A stretch of 64,000 nt of DNA from AP-15 sp963812675 (lineage in GTDB: Bacteria; Pseudomonadota; Alphaproteobacteria; ATCC43930; CGMCC-115725). Position numbers and translations under genes: made by a program. Shown piece by piece: positions 51,099 through 59,962 of this stretch (positions within the stretch are counted from its first letter, which is position 1; every line of letters starts with the position of its first letter). Below the pieces are notes generated by a model that had not been told where the DNA came from, ran no database searches, and saw only the letters and a program-made list of their open reading frames with translations. Location of the stretch: the NCBI GenBank assembly GCA_963812675.1, contig CAWEWR010000006.1, positions 295,909-359,908 of the forward strand, in the 5' to 3' direction.

Positions 51099-51821
51099 AT
51101 GACTGATAACGGTCACATCCTAATTGTCGACGATCAGCGCGAAATCTGCGACCTCGTCCAGGAATATCTGTCCGGTGAGGGTTACCGGGTTTCAACCGCT
51201 CAGGACGGCGCAGAGATGCGAAGGGTGATGGCGCAATCTCCGGTCGATCTCGTCATCCTGGATCTGATGCTGCCCGGTGAGGACGGACTTACTTTGGCCC
51301 GCTCGCTGCGTCAGGAATCGAGCGTCGGGATCATCATTTTGACCGGGCGGGGCGAGATCGTCGACCGCATCATCGGTCTCGAGATGGGGGCCGACGACTA
51401 TCTGCCAAAGCCGTTCCATTTGCGCGAGCTGCTGGCACGAGTCAAAAGCGTGCTCCGCCGTGCTTCGTCGCGCAATACCGAGAGGCAGACGGCCCCGGCA
51501 CGCTCAAAGGCGCGATTTGCCGGCTGGAACCTCGATCTATCGAGCCGCGAGCTCTATTCGCCTTCGGGCAAGGAGGTCAGGCTCACCACCGGAGAGTTCG
51601 ATCTGCTCGCAGCGTTTGTCAACAACGCTAATCAAGTGCTGACCCGGGATCGGCTTTTGGATCTTGCGCGCAATCGCGAGGCCGGACCTTTCGACCGGAC
51701 GATCGATGTCCAGGTCGGGCGGCTCCGGCGCAAGCTGGAGGACGACCCGCAAAGGCCGATGATGATCAAGACGGTGCGCGGCACCGGTTATATTTTTACG
51801 CCGCCTGTCGAAGTGATCTAG
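51099..51821 (+). CDS. OmpR/PhoB-family response regulator
   Basis: A 240-residue two-component regulator. The receiver spans residues 1-120 (LIVDDQREICDLVQEYL, phospho-acceptor Asp in VILDLMLPGEDG, ILTGRG, and Lys in DYLPKPFHLRELLARV). The C-terminal winged helix spans about 140-235 (LSSRELYSPSGKEVRLTTGEFDLLAAFV...DRTIDVQVGRLRRKLEDDPQRPMMIKTVRGTGYIF). No sensor kinase is adjacent. It converges on urtE with four bases between the stops, and is divergent from an ECF sigma gene. Confidence 0.93.
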   Translation: MTDNGHILIVDDQREICDLVQEYLSGEGYRVSTAQDGAEMRRVMAQSPVDLVILDLMLPGEDGLTLARSLRQESSVGIIILTGRGEIVDRIIGLEMGADDYLPKPFHLRELLARVKSVLRRASSRNTERQTAPARSKARFAGWNLDLSSRELYSPSGKEVRLTTGEFDLLAAFVNNANQVLTRDRLLDLARNREAGPFDRTIDVQVGRLRRKLEDDPQRPMMIKTVRGTGYIFTPPVEVI

Positions 51822-51825
51822 CCGA

Positions 51826-52521
51826 TCAGACGGTCAGATAGCTGCGCACCGCTGTTTCGTCCATTTCATCGCGTCGGCCGGACAACACTATCTCGCCGCG
51901 CTGCATGACGAGGTATGAAGCGGCGAGGTCGCGGGCGAATTCAAAATACTGCTCGACCAAAAGGATCGCCATATCGCCGCGCTCGGCGAGGGCGCGGATC
52001 ACCCGCTCGATCTGCTTGATGATCGAGGGTTGGATTCCTTCGGTCGGCTCGTCGAGGATCAGCAAACGAGGGCGGGTGACGAGGGCGCGTGCGATGGCCA
52101 ACTGTTGCTGCTGACCGCCCGACAGGTCGCCCCCGCGGCGGTGCAGCATTTCCCTCAATACCGGAAAAAGGGCGAAGATCTCGTCGGGGAGGTCGCGTTC
52201 GCTGCGCGGCAGCGGGGCGAAGCCGGTCGCGAGGTTCTCCAGCACCGTGAGCCGCGGAAAGATCTCGCGGCCTTGCGGCACCAGCGCCAGGCCCGTGCGG
52301 GCACGTTCATGCGGCGGAAATCCGTTGAGGAGACGGTCCTCCCAACAGATGCGGCCGGAGCGGATCGGCTGTAGCCCGCAGATCGCGCGCAGCAGGCTGG
52401 TCTTGCCGACGCCGTTGCGGCCGAGGATGCAGGTCACTTCGCCCTTCCGCGCGGTCAGGCTGACGCGGCGCAGCGTGTGGCTCGCGCCGTAATAGAGATC
52501 GACGGCTTCCACCGACAGCAT
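51826..52521 (-). CDS. urtE: Urea ABC transporter ATP-binding protein UrtE
   Basis: A 231-residue LivF-like ATPase: Walker A LGRNGVGKTSLLRAICG, signature LSGGQQQQLAIARAL, Walker B LLILDEPTEGIQPSIIKQIE, and the switch His replaced by LVEQYFEF, as is usual in this branch. It powers urea uptake together with UrtD. It is last in the urtABCDE operon, three bases after urtD. Confidence 0.94.
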   Translation of the reverse strand: MLSVEAVDLYYGASHTLRRVSLTARKGEVTCILGRNGVGKTSLLRAICGLQPIRSGRICWEDRLLNGFPPHERARTGLALVPQGREIFPRLTVLENLATGFAPLPRSERDLPDEIFALFPVLREMLHRRGGDLSGGQQQQLAIARALVTRPRLLILDEPTEGIQPSIIKQIERVIRALAERGDMAILLVEQYFEFARDLAASYLVMQRGEIVLSGRRDEMDETAVRSYLTV

Positions 52522-52524
52522 GGC

Positions 52525-53280
52525 TCAGCGGCCGAGATAGACTTCAATCACCCGGGGATTGTCCTGAACGTGATCGATCGAACCTTCCGCCAGGACAGAT
52601 CCCTCATGCAGCACGGTTACCCGCGCGCCGAGGCTGCGAACAAAAGCCATGTCGTGCTCGACGACGACGATCGTGCGGTCATTAGCGAGATCGAGGATCA
52701 ATTCGGCGGTTTTTTCGGTCTCACGGTCGGTCATTCCGGCGACCGGCTCGTCGAGCAGCAACAACTTGCGGTCGTGGATCAACAGCATTCCGATTTCTAG
52801 CCATTGCTTTTGGCCGTGGCTCAAGGCGCCGGCGGGCTGACCGCTTTGCTCGGTTAGTCCGATGCGGGCCAGGGTAGCGACGATCCGATCGCGGCGGTCA
52901 GGGGACAGGCGGGCAAACAGGGTCCCCCAGGTGGTGCGGCTGTCCGCCAGCGAGAGTTCGAGGTTTTCAAAAACCGTCAGGTTTTCGAAAACGGTCGGCC
53001 GCTGAAATTTGCGGCCGATGCCGAGGTTGGCGATTTCCGCCTCGTCGAGGCGGGTCAGATCCGCCGTGCCCTGGAAGAAGACCTCGCCGGAATCGGGCCG
53101 GGTCTTGCCGGTGACGACATCCATCATCGTCGTCTTGCCGGCGCCGTTCGGGCCGATGATGGTGCGCAATTCGCCCGGCTCGACGATCAGCGAGAGCCCG
53201 TTCAAGGCCTTGAACCCGTCGAAGCTGACCGTCACGCCGTTGAGGTAGAGAAGGGCGTCGGTGGTGGTCGCCGCGTTCAC
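52525..53280 (-). CDS. urtD: Urea ABC transporter ATP-binding protein UrtD
   Basis: A 251-residue LivG-like ATPase: Walker A IIGPNGAGKTTMMDVVTGKT, Q-loop region GIGRKFQRPTVFENLTVFENLELSL, signature LSHGQKQWLEIGMLL, Walker B LLLLDEPVAGMTDRETEKTAEL, and switch VVEHDMAFVRSLG. The VFENLTVFENLELSL stretch is typical of UrtD. The GTG start overlaps the urtC stop by four bases; the longer frame upstream is an antisense artefact of urtC. Confidence 0.94.
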   Translation of the reverse strand: MNAATTTDALLYLNGVTVSFDGFKALNGLSLIVEPGELRTIIGPNGAGKTTMMDVVTGKTRPDSGEVFFQGTADLTRLDEAEIANLGIGRKFQRPTVFENLTVFENLELSLADSRTTWGTLFARLSPDRRDRIVATLARIGLTEQSGQPAGALSHGQKQWLEIGMLLIHDRKLLLLDEPVAGMTDRETEKTAELILDLANDRTIVVVEHDMAFVRSLGARVTVLHEGSVLAEGSIDHVQDNPRVIEVYLGR

Positions 53281-54422
53281 GCCTGCTCTCCCGCCGGAAC
53301 GGGAGCGGGCGCTCGCAGCCTGGTCCAGCGGGCCTGCCGCAGAAGTCCGACGATCCCCGCGGGAAACACCAGTGTCGTCAGGACGAACAGCGCGCCGAGC
53401 ATGAATAGCCAGGTTTCGGGGGCGGCGCCCGTCAGCCAGGTTTTCGCGGCGTTGACGAGGAGCGCGCCGACGATCGCTCCCGATAACGTGCCCCGCCCGC
53501 CGACGGAGACCCAGATGGCGATCTCGATCGAGTTTCCAGGAGAAAATTCGCCGGGGTTGATGATGCCGACTTGCGGCACATAAAGCGCGCCCGCTATGCC
53601 GGCAAGGATCGCCGAGACGGTAAAGACGAACAGTTTCGCGTTGGTCACGGAATAGCCGAGAAAGCGCACCCGGCTTTCGGCATCGCGCAGAGCCAACAGA
53701 ACGCGACCGAGTTTGGATGAGGTGATGTAGCGGCACAGCAGATAGCCGAGGCCGAGGGCGGCGACCGAAGCGAGGTAGAGGCCGAGCCGGGTTGCGGGCT
53801 GGTGGACATCCCAGCCGAGGATGTCCTTGTAATCGGTCATGCCGTTATTGCCGCCAAATCCCATGTCGTTGCGGAAGAACGCGAGCATGAGTGCATAGGT
53901 CATCGCCTGGGTGATGATCGACAGGTACACGCCGGTGACGCGGGAGCGGAAGGCGAGCCAGCCGAAAACCAGCGCGAGCAGGCCAGGAACCAGGATGACC
54001 ATTGCCGCGGCCCAGGCAAAATGGTCGAACCCCCACCAGAACCACGGCAGCTTCTGCCAATTGAGGAAAACCATGAAGTCGGGCAGCAGCGGATTGCCGT
54101 ATACCCCCCGAGTGCCGATCTGCCGCATCAGGTACATGCCCATGCAATACCCGCCCAGCGCGAAGAAGGCGCCGTGACCGAGGCTGAGGATTCCGGCATA
54201 CCCCCAGATCAGGTCGAGGCTCACCGCCATGAGCGCGTAGCAGAGATATTTGCCCAACAGCGGTACGAGGTAATCGGGCAATGCGGCGGCCGAATTCGGC
54301 GGCATCCAGAGATTGATGGCCGGAATCACCACGGCGAGCACCAGCCCGCAGCCGAGAAAGCACGCCCAGAAGCCCGGGTTCCAGGCGCTCTTGCGCGGAC
54401 CGAAGGGACACGCCAGAGCCAA
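53277..54422 (-). CDS. urtC: Urea ABC transporter permease UrtC
   Basis: A 381-residue LivM-like permease with about ten membrane helices. Key blocks are DLIWGYAGILSLGHGAFFALGGYCMGMYLMRQIG, a periplasmic Trp-rich loop (NWQKLPWFWWGFDHF) characteristic of UrtC, LGYSVTNAKLFVFTVSAILAGIAGALYVPQVGIINP, and the coupling region VSVGGRGTLSGAIVGALLVN. The frame starts with TTG immediately after the urtB stop, so translation is probably coupled. Confidence 0.94.
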   Translation of the reverse strand: MALACPFGPRKSAWNPGFWACFLGCGLVLAVVIPAINLWMPPNSAAALPDYLVPLLGKYLCYALMAVSLDLIWGYAGILSLGHGAFFALGGYCMGMYLMRQIGTRGVYGNPLLPDFMVFLNWQKLPWFWWGFDHFAWAAAMVILVPGLLALVFGWLAFRSRVTGVYLSIITQAMTYALMLAFFRNDMGFGGNNGMTDYKDILGWDVHQPATRLGLYLASVAALGLGYLLCRYITSSKLGRVLLALRDAESRVRFLGYSVTNAKLFVFTVSAILAGIAGALYVPQVGIINPGEFSPGNSIEIAIWVSVGGRGTLSGAIVGALLVNAAKTWLTGAAPETWLFMLGALFVLTTLVFPAGIVGLLRQARWTRLRAPAPVPAGEQA

Positions 54423-56060
54423 TCAGCCCCCCGCCTCCGCAGTTCGTCCCTTCAAGGCGAAAAGGCCGCGGGGCCGCCGCTGGATGAACAGAATGATCGC
54501 CACCAGTACGACGATCTTGCCGAGGATCGCCCCGGCGACCGGTTCGAGAAATTTGTTGACGATGCCGAGCGACAGCGCGCCGACCAGGGTCCCCATCAAA
54601 TTGCCGACCCCGCCGAACACGACGACGAGAAAGCTGTCGACGATATAAATCGTGCCGAGATTGGGGCTGACATTGCCGATCTGGCTCAGCGCCACTCCAG
54701 CCATCCCGGCGATCCCCGAACCGAGCCCGAAAGTCAGCGCATCGATCCGCGGACTGCGGATGCCCATTACTGAGGCCATGGCGCGGTTCTGGGTGACCGC
54801 GCGCATATGCAACCCGAAACGCGTTCGATTGAGAAGCAGCGCGAGCACGCCCAGGACGACGAAGCAGAAGACGATGATGACGAGCCGGTTCCAGGTGATC
54901 GTGAACCCGCCGAGCGCATCGAACCCGCCGGTCATCCAGGCCGGGTTCGAGACTTCCTTGTTGGGCGAGCCGAATATCGAGCGCACCGCCTGCTGCAGGA
55001 TCAGGCTCACCCCCCAGGTGGCGAGCAGGGTTTCGAGCGGCCGGCCGTAAAGAAATCGGATAACGCCGCGCTCGAGCGCCACCCCGACCGCCCCGGCGAA
55101 CAGAAAGGCGACCGGCACCGCGAGGATGAGATACCCATCGATCAACGCCGGCGGCAAAAACGTGCGGAACAACTGCTGGCAGACATAGGCGGCATAGGCG
55201 CCCAGCATGATCATCTCGCCATGCGCCATGTTGATGACGCCCATGACGCCGAACGTGATCGCCAGCCCGATCGCGGCGAGCAGCAGCACGCTGCCGAGGC
55301 TGATGCCCTCGAACAGGCTGGTGACAAGACCGACCAGGCGAAGCCGGTTTTCGATCGAAGTCAGCGCCGCATCGGCGGCCTGACGCAGTTCGGTATCGGT
55401 GTCCGGGGCGGCCCGGAACTGGTCGAGCAGATTCCTGATCTGCGGATCGGTAGTGGTGCCGAGCGCGCGCACTGCGGCAAGTTTCTCCGCTTTGGTGCCG
55501 ACGATCAGCCGGGATGCCAATAGGCTCTGTTCCATGGCCGCGCGGATCGCCGGGTCATTCTCGCCGTTGAGGGCCTTCTCGAGCAGCGCGGCCTGATCGG
55601 CGGAAGGATGCCGCAGCGCATCTTGGGCGGCCGCGAGCCGGGCGGCGGGATCGGAGCTGAACAAGGTCAGCTCGCCCAGCGTGCCTTCGATCACCCCGCG
55701 CAGGCGATTGTTGACGCGGATTCGTTCGGCCGCATCCGCTGCTACGCCGGAAACATCGGCGCCGGTGATCGGGTCCGTCAGCTTTGTTGCGTCGGAGACC
55801 ACGACGCGGCCATCCGGCGCCTTGATCAGGCGGCCGTCCTTGAGCGCCGTCAGGACCGCGACGGCCCGCTCGTCGCCCAGCCTGCCAAGCGCGATGACGG
55901 CCCTTTCCTTATCGGCGAAACTGCTGCTGGCCAAGTCGGAGAGAAGCGTCGAAAATTCGTCAGCCCGCGCCGAAGTTGTGCCTGCAATAGCCAGAAGCAC
56001 GAATACGGCGAGCCGCAGCACCCTCACCCGCTTCGCTGCGCTCAACATCCTCACCAGCAT
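54423..56060 (-). CDS. urtB: Urea ABC transporter permease UrtB
   Basis: A 545-residue LivH-like permease with the long periplasmic N-terminal domain typical of UrtB. A signal peptide (RLAVFVLLAIAGTTSARA) precedes a helical-repeat region with DKERAVIALGRLGDERAVAVLTALKDGRL. The membrane part follows (IGLAITFGVMGVINMAHGEMIMLGAYAAYV, ATWGVSLILQQAVRSIFGSPNKEV, GGVGNLMGTLVGALSLGIVNKFLEPVAGAI). I take the ATG at 56060; another at 56048 is possible. A large hairpin (56081-56130) lies between urtA and this start. Confidence 0.93.
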   Translation of the reverse strand: MLVRMLSAAKRVRVLRLAVFVLLAIAGTTSARADEFSTLLSDLASSSFADKERAVIALGRLGDERAVAVLTALKDGRLIKAPDGRVVVSDATKLTDPITGADVSGVAADAAERIRVNNRLRGVIEGTLGELTLFSSDPAARLAAAQDALRHPSADQAALLEKALNGENDPAIRAAMEQSLLASRLIVGTKAEKLAAVRALGTTTDPQIRNLLDQFRAAPDTDTELRQAADAALTSIENRLRLVGLVTSLFEGISLGSVLLLAAIGLAITFGVMGVINMAHGEMIMLGAYAAYVCQQLFRTFLPPALIDGYLILAVPVAFLFAGAVGVALERGVIRFLYGRPLETLLATWGVSLILQQAVRSIFGSPNKEVSNPAWMTGGFDALGGFTITWNRLVIIVFCFVVLGVLALLLNRTRFGLHMRAVTQNRAMASVMGIRSPRIDALTFGLGSGIAGMAGVALSQIGNVSPNLGTIYIVDSFLVVVFGGVGNLMGTLVGALSLGIVNKFLEPVAGAILGKIVVLVAIILFIQRRPRGLFALKGRTAEAGG

Positions 56061-56080
56061 TGCGGGAGAGGATGGACCGG

Positions 56081-56130
56081 CCCCCACCTTAACCCTCTCC
56101 CCGGGGCGGAGGAGGGTTAGCGTGGGGGGC
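56081..56130. promoter_or_regulatory. Large hairpin in the urtA-urtB gap
   Basis: CCCCCAC (56081-56087) with GTGGGGG (56122-56128), and TAACCCTC (56090-56097) with GAGGGTTA (56112-56119), form a long stem around a GC-rich loop. No U-run follows. It is placed after the binding-protein gene and before the permease genes, as in other transporter operons where such stems protect the first gene's message and lower expression of the rest. Confidence 0.5.
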
Positions 56131-56169
56131 TCGGCTGGATGAGGGTGCCACCGCCGCCCCCGCAATCAC

Positions 56170-57450
56170 TCAATCAGTATATTTGGGCGCGGTGCAATTG
56201 CCGCAGACCCAGGGATAGGTCCAGTCGGCGATCTTGCCCTTGTCTTCAGAGAGATACGGGCTCCACGCGTCCGCCTTGATGGCGTCCTTGGTTTGCCAGA
56301 CGACGTCGAACTGTCCGTTCGCCTGGATCTCGCCGATCATCACCGGCTTCGACAGATGATGATTGGTGTTCATGACCGCGACGAAGCCGCTCGGCGCTTT
56401 CACCTTCTGGCCGTACATCGCCTGCCGAACCGCATCGACATCTGTCGTGCCGGCCTGCCTGACGGCCTGCACCCACATCTTGAACCCGATGTAGTGTGCC
56501 TCCATCGGGTCGTTGGTGACGCGCTTCGGGCTCTTGATGAAGTCGTGCCACTGTTTGATGAACGCGTCGTTCGTCGGGTTCTTCACCAACTCGAAGTAGT
56601 TCCAGGCGGCCAGGTGGCCGACCAGGTTCTTCGTGTCGATGCCACCAAGTTCCTCTTCACCCACCGAGAACGCTACGACCGGGATGTCCGATGCCTTGAT
56701 GCCGGCGTTGGCCAGTTCTTTGTAGAAGGGCACATTGGCGTCGCCGTTGATCGTCGAGACCACCGCCGTCTTCTTGCCGGCCGAGGCGAAGCTCTTGATC
56801 GCGGCAACTTCGGTCTGCCAGTCTGAGTGGCCGAACGGCGTATAATTGATCTTGATGTCGTCGGGCGCGACCCCTTTCGACTTGAGAAAAGCTTCAAGGA
56901 TCTTGTTGGTGGTGCGCGGATAGACGTAATCCGTGCCTTCCAGCACCCAGCGCTTCGCGGCGCCGCCTTCGCTGTCCATCAAATATTCGACCGCAGGAAT
57001 TGCCTGCTGGTTTGGCGCAGCACCTGTATAGAACACGTTTCTGGAGCTCTCTTCACCCTCGTACTGGACCGGATAGAAGAGCAGACCGTTGAGCTCCTCG
57101 AATACCGGGAGCACCGATTTCCGCGACACAGAGGTCCAGCAGCCGAACACGGCGGCGACCTTTTCCTTGGACAGCAAATCGCGCGCTTTTTCGGCGAACA
57201 GCGGCCAATTGGAGGCCGGGTCGACGACGACCGCCTCGACCTTCTTGCCAAGCAGCCCGCCCTTCTTGTTCACATCGTCCACCATCATCAGGATGGTATC
57301 CTTCAAGGTCGTTTCGCTGATCGCCATCGTTCCCGACAGCGAATGGAGGACGCCGATCTTGATTGTTCCTCCACTCTGGGCCGTTGCCGCGATCGGCGCA
57401 GTCGCGATGACGGCTGCCGCGACCGCGGCGTGCCAAATTCTGTTGAGCAC
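56170..57450 (-). CDS. urtA: Urea ABC transporter substrate-binding protein UrtA
   Basis: A 426-residue periplasmic binding protein: signal peptide (IWHAAVAAAVIATAPIAATAQS), then IKIGVLHSLSGTMAISETTLKDTILMMVDDVNKKGGLLGKKVEAVVVDPASNW, VFGCWTSVSRKSVLPVFEELNGLLFYPVQYEGEESS (hallmark of UrtA), TDYVYPRTTNKI and a final TYPWVCGNC. It binds urea for import, usually under nitrogen limitation. The GTG at 57450 with GGAGGGAGGCACCAG upstream is chosen over an upstream Pro/Arg-rich extension. It heads urtABCDE; no urease genes are in the window. Confidence 0.95.
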   Translation of the reverse strand: MLNRIWHAAVAAAVIATAPIAATAQSGGTIKIGVLHSLSGTMAISETTLKDTILMMVDDVNKKGGLLGKKVEAVVVDPASNWPLFAEKARDLLSKEKVAAVFGCWTSVSRKSVLPVFEELNGLLFYPVQYEGEESSRNVFYTGAAPNQQAIPAVEYLMDSEGGAAKRWVLEGTDYVYPRTTNKILEAFLKSKGVAPDDIKINYTPFGHSDWQTEVAAIKSFASAGKKTAVVSTINGDANVPFYKELANAGIKASDIPVVAFSVGEEELGGIDTKNLVGHLAAWNYFELVKNPTNDAFIKQWHDFIKSPKRVTNDPMEAHYIGFKMWVQAVRQAGTTDVDAVRQAMYGQKVKAPSGFVAVMNTNHHLSKPVMIGEIQANGQFDVVWQTKDAIKADAWSPYLSEDKGKIADWTYPWVCGNCTAPKYTD

Positions 57451-57657
57451 CTGGTGCCTCCCTCCGTTTGCATGTCTCGGCCCGGGGGGCCGGCCTCGGT
57501 GAGGGAGCAAAATCGAGGCCAACCACCGTCACCGCGCCCGGAACCCTAGGCAAAGGAATGGAGCAGGTTGCAGTGCCTAAACAATGGGCAGTGTTGTCGA
57601 GCGACTGGCGACAAGCGCGCCACCGTCGTATGGTTGGCGAAAGAATTGGGGATCGCG

Positions 57658-58056
57658 ATGACTGACCAGGATGCCGTGCTTGCAGCCAATCTCGAGTTCT
57701 ACCGGGCGTTCGCCGCACGCGATCTCGCGGCCATGGACGCGCTCTGGGCACGAGCGGCACCAGTCGCCTGCCTTCACCCGGGATGGACCGCGCTCAAGGA
57801 CCGCGACGCGATCATCGATAGCTGGGCCGGGATCCTCGCGAGCGCCGACGCGCCGCGCATCGCCTGTTTTGACGAGCAGGCATTGCTTTATGGCGATGTG
57901 GCGTTGGTGCTGTGCGAGGAGGAGCTCGAAGGCGGCACGCTCGCCGCGAGCAATTTCTTTGTCCGCGAAGACGGGGTGTGGCGGATTGCCCACCACCAAG
58001 CTGGCCAGATCGTCCGGCGGCAGGCCGAAAGACGCCGTCCCTCTCGGCTGAATTGA
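57658..58056 (+). CDS. NTF2-like / SnoaL-type small protein
   Basis: A 132-residue protein with the NTF2-like cone fold: a first helix pair (AANLEFYRAFAARDLAAMDALWA), VACLHPGWTALKDRDAIIDSWAGIL, and paired strands (VALVLCEEELEGGTLAASNFFVREDGVWRIAHHQAGQI). Members act as small hydrolases, isomerases or binding proteins; the role is undefined here. The ATG at 57658 after GGGGATCGCG gives the standard length. It is divergent from urtA. Confidence 0.82.
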   Translation: MTDQDAVLAANLEFYRAFAARDLAAMDALWARAAPVACLHPGWTALKDRDAIIDSWAGILASADAPRIACFDEQALLYGDVALVLCEEELEGGTLAASNFFVREDGVWRIAHHQAGQIVRRQAERRRPSRLN

Positions 58057-58200
58057 AGCGCATCGCGGATTGTGCTGACGATTGAGGGAAATTTAATTCA
58101 GTCGTGTGATCCCGTTCACAGGGGGCGCCAAAAAAAGTGACGAGAATAGCCGCTCGTCGCGGTTGGCGCCCGGCGGAACCGGGAACAAGGTCTGTCCGAG

Positions 58201-58353
58201 ATGACCGACACGGCTTTTTTTGCGCTCGTCCGGGCGTGGGCTACCACAGTGATTGCCACGTCGCTGTTTCTGGCGGCGCTTGCACTGGCGAGCGCGTGGG
58301 ACAGCTCGATTTACTTGCAAGGGCTGCGGCAAGCCTTGAAGCTCGCCGTGTGA
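58201..58353 (+). CDS. Possible small membrane protein
   Basis: A 50-codon frame with one hydrophobic helix (TTVIATSLFLAALALASAW) flanked by short polar ends, preceded by CAAGGTCTGTCCGAG. Its 3' end overlaps the 3' end of the convergent amidase gene by 43 bases. No family is recognised. It could be a genuine single-helix protein or chance. Confidence 0.35.
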   Translation: MTDTAFFALVRAWATTVIATSLFLAALALASAWDSSIYLQGLRQALKLAV

Positions 58354-59081
58354 GCCCCGCCGCCTGCCGCCGTCCTCGATTGCGCGAAGGCCTCCCTCAC
58401 TTGCGAGAGGCGTGCGGCGGTTTCGGCGTCCAGCCGGCCATCGCAGCAGCTTTGTCGAAAGCGGCGTTGGAAGGCGATGAGCGCAACCGTTTGCGACTCT
58501 GCATTTGCGCAATATCCGATAGATGAGAGATCGCCGAGCAACTCGGCGGGATTTATGGCGAACCTGCGGGGTACTGGCCTTGCAGGTGGCCAGATCCCGA
58601 TGCCGGCGCGGGCGAGTCTGGCCCAGTCGAACAACTCGCCGGGATCGCTCTTGCGTTCGGGCGCGATGTCCGAATGGCCAACCACCCGATACGGCGGGAT
58701 CGAATAGCGGGTCACCAGATCCCGGCACAATTGCTCGACCGACGCCATTTGGACTTCGGGAAACGGGCGATATCCCCATTCGTGGCCGGGATTGACGATC
58801 TCGATCCCGAGGGAAACAGCGTTCAGATCATTCTCGCCTTCCCAACAAGAAACCCCCGCGTGAAAGGCTCGCCGGTTCTCAGGAACGAGCCGCCAGATCG
58901 CACCGTTTTCCTCAATGACATAATGGGCGCTGACAGGGGCGTGGGGGTCGTACAGCCGCTCTAACGCCGCCGTGGCAGTAATCATGCCCGTGTAATGAAG
59001 AACCAGCATGTCGATCCGTCCCGGTTCGGGACGGGGGCCGTGGTTTGGCGAGAAGCGCTCGATTGCCGGCAGTTGGATCAT
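58311..59081 (-). CDS. N-acetylmuramoyl-L-alanine amidase (AmiD/AmpD-like)
   Basis: A 256-residue zinc amidase of the Amidase_2 family that removes the peptide from murein fragments. Zinc ligands and catalytic residues appear in MLVLHYTGM, RRAFHAGVSCWEG, SLGIEIVNPGHEWG and VVGHSDIAPERKSDPGELFDW. Residues about 185-235 look like a peptidoglycan-binding helical domain. No signal peptide is seen, so a cytoplasmic recycling role is possible. Its start overlaps the TerB/DnaJ gene stop by four bases. Confidence 0.9.
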   Translation of the reverse strand: MIQLPAIERFSPNHGPRPEPGRIDMLVLHYTGMITATAALERLYDPHAPVSAHYVIEENGAIWRLVPENRRAFHAGVSCWEGENDLNAVSLGIEIVNPGHEWGYRPFPEVQMASVEQLCRDLVTRYSIPPYRVVGHSDIAPERKSDPGELFDWARLARAGIGIWPPARPVPRRFAINPAELLGDLSSIGYCANAESQTVALIAFQRRFRQSCCDGRLDAETAARLSQVREAFAQSRTAAGGGAHTASFKACRSPCK

Positions 59082-59827
59082 TCCGGGTGCGCGTCGCTCT
59101 TGGCAATCTGGTCATAAGCGGCGTTGATCCGCGCGGTCCGGGCGGTCGCCAGCGCGACGCATTCCGGTGGCAGCCCTTGCGCGATCACGAGATCGGGATG
59201 ACTCTCACGCACCAGACGATGGTAAGCCTCGCGGATCGCGCCGGGGGCGGTCCCGGGCAACACGCCGAGAATTGCGTAGGGATCTTCGGTGGGGTCCTGT
59301 TGCGGGCCGACGTGGAGGGCCCGAATGCGGGCATAATCAGCCGCGTCAAAGCCGAAATGCCGGGCAACTTCGCGCAGGTAATCGTCCTCTGCAGAGCAGA
59401 CGAGGCCATCGGCGAGGGCGATGTGAAAAAGGCCGCCGAGAAGGTCCTCGAGCACCGCCCGATCGTCCGCAAAAAGCCGCCCGACTTGTCGAGCGTAGCT
59501 CTCGAACCCGGCGGTGCTCTTCCGGGCAAGATCGAAGACGAGCCGGACATGCTCCTCCTCGCCCGGCGGCACCTGAAAGACCTCGCCGAAGGCGGCGACC
59601 TCGTCGCGCGTTACTGCGCCGTCGGCCTTCGCCATTTTGGCGCCGAGTGCAATCACCGCGATCGTGAACGCGACGCGGCGGCGCGGGTCGTCACTCGCGT
59701 CCTCGCCGTGGCCGTGCGGCGGCAGCCAGCTTGGGATCAGACTGGCTGCGCCCGCCAACAGATTCCCGAGCGGGCCGCCGAACGACAAGTCTCGGGCGCC
59801 GGCAATGATACGGCCAACAAAGCTCAT
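59078..59827 (-). CDS. TerB-domain / DnaJ (DjlA-like) protein
   Basis: A 249-residue protein: a short N-terminal region, then a TerB-like helical domain (RRRVAFTIAVIALGAKMAKADGAVTRDEVAAFGEVFQVP...ADGLVCSAEDDYLREVARHFG, residues 50-155). A C-terminal J domain follows (DPYAILGVLPGTAPGAIREAYHRLVRESHPDLV, with the HPD motif, 180-245). J domains recruit DnaK, and DjlA-like proteins link this to envelope or metal stress. It is co-transcribed with the amidase downstream. Confidence 0.9.
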   Translation of the reverse strand: MSFVGRIIAGARDLSFGGPLGNLLAGAASLIPSWLPPHGHGEDASDDPRRRVAFTIAVIALGAKMAKADGAVTRDEVAAFGEVFQVPPGEEEHVRLVFDLARKSTAGFESYARQVGRLFADDRAVLEDLLGGLFHIALADGLVCSAEDDYLREVARHFGFDAADYARIRALHVGPQQDPTEDPYAILGVLPGTAPGAIREAYHRLVRESHPDLVIAQGLPPECVALATARTARINAAYDQIAKSDAHPE

Positions 59828-59962
59828 CGATTTCGAGGCAACAGGTACGAACGGGTAAACGAAGCCTGAGGTGATTTCGTTCGATTAACGCTTCCGCTTC
59901 GTCAACCGATGGTACAAATTCAGTGACAAAATTGCAAGTCACCTCTCGGGAGGAATTCGGAC

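Noticed and set aside
57451..57600. Sigma-54 promoter upstream of urtA
   Set aside because: The closest match, GGCAC-TGCAACC-TGC on the minus strand, has eleven instead of ten bases between the GG and GC pairs, so I do not call it.
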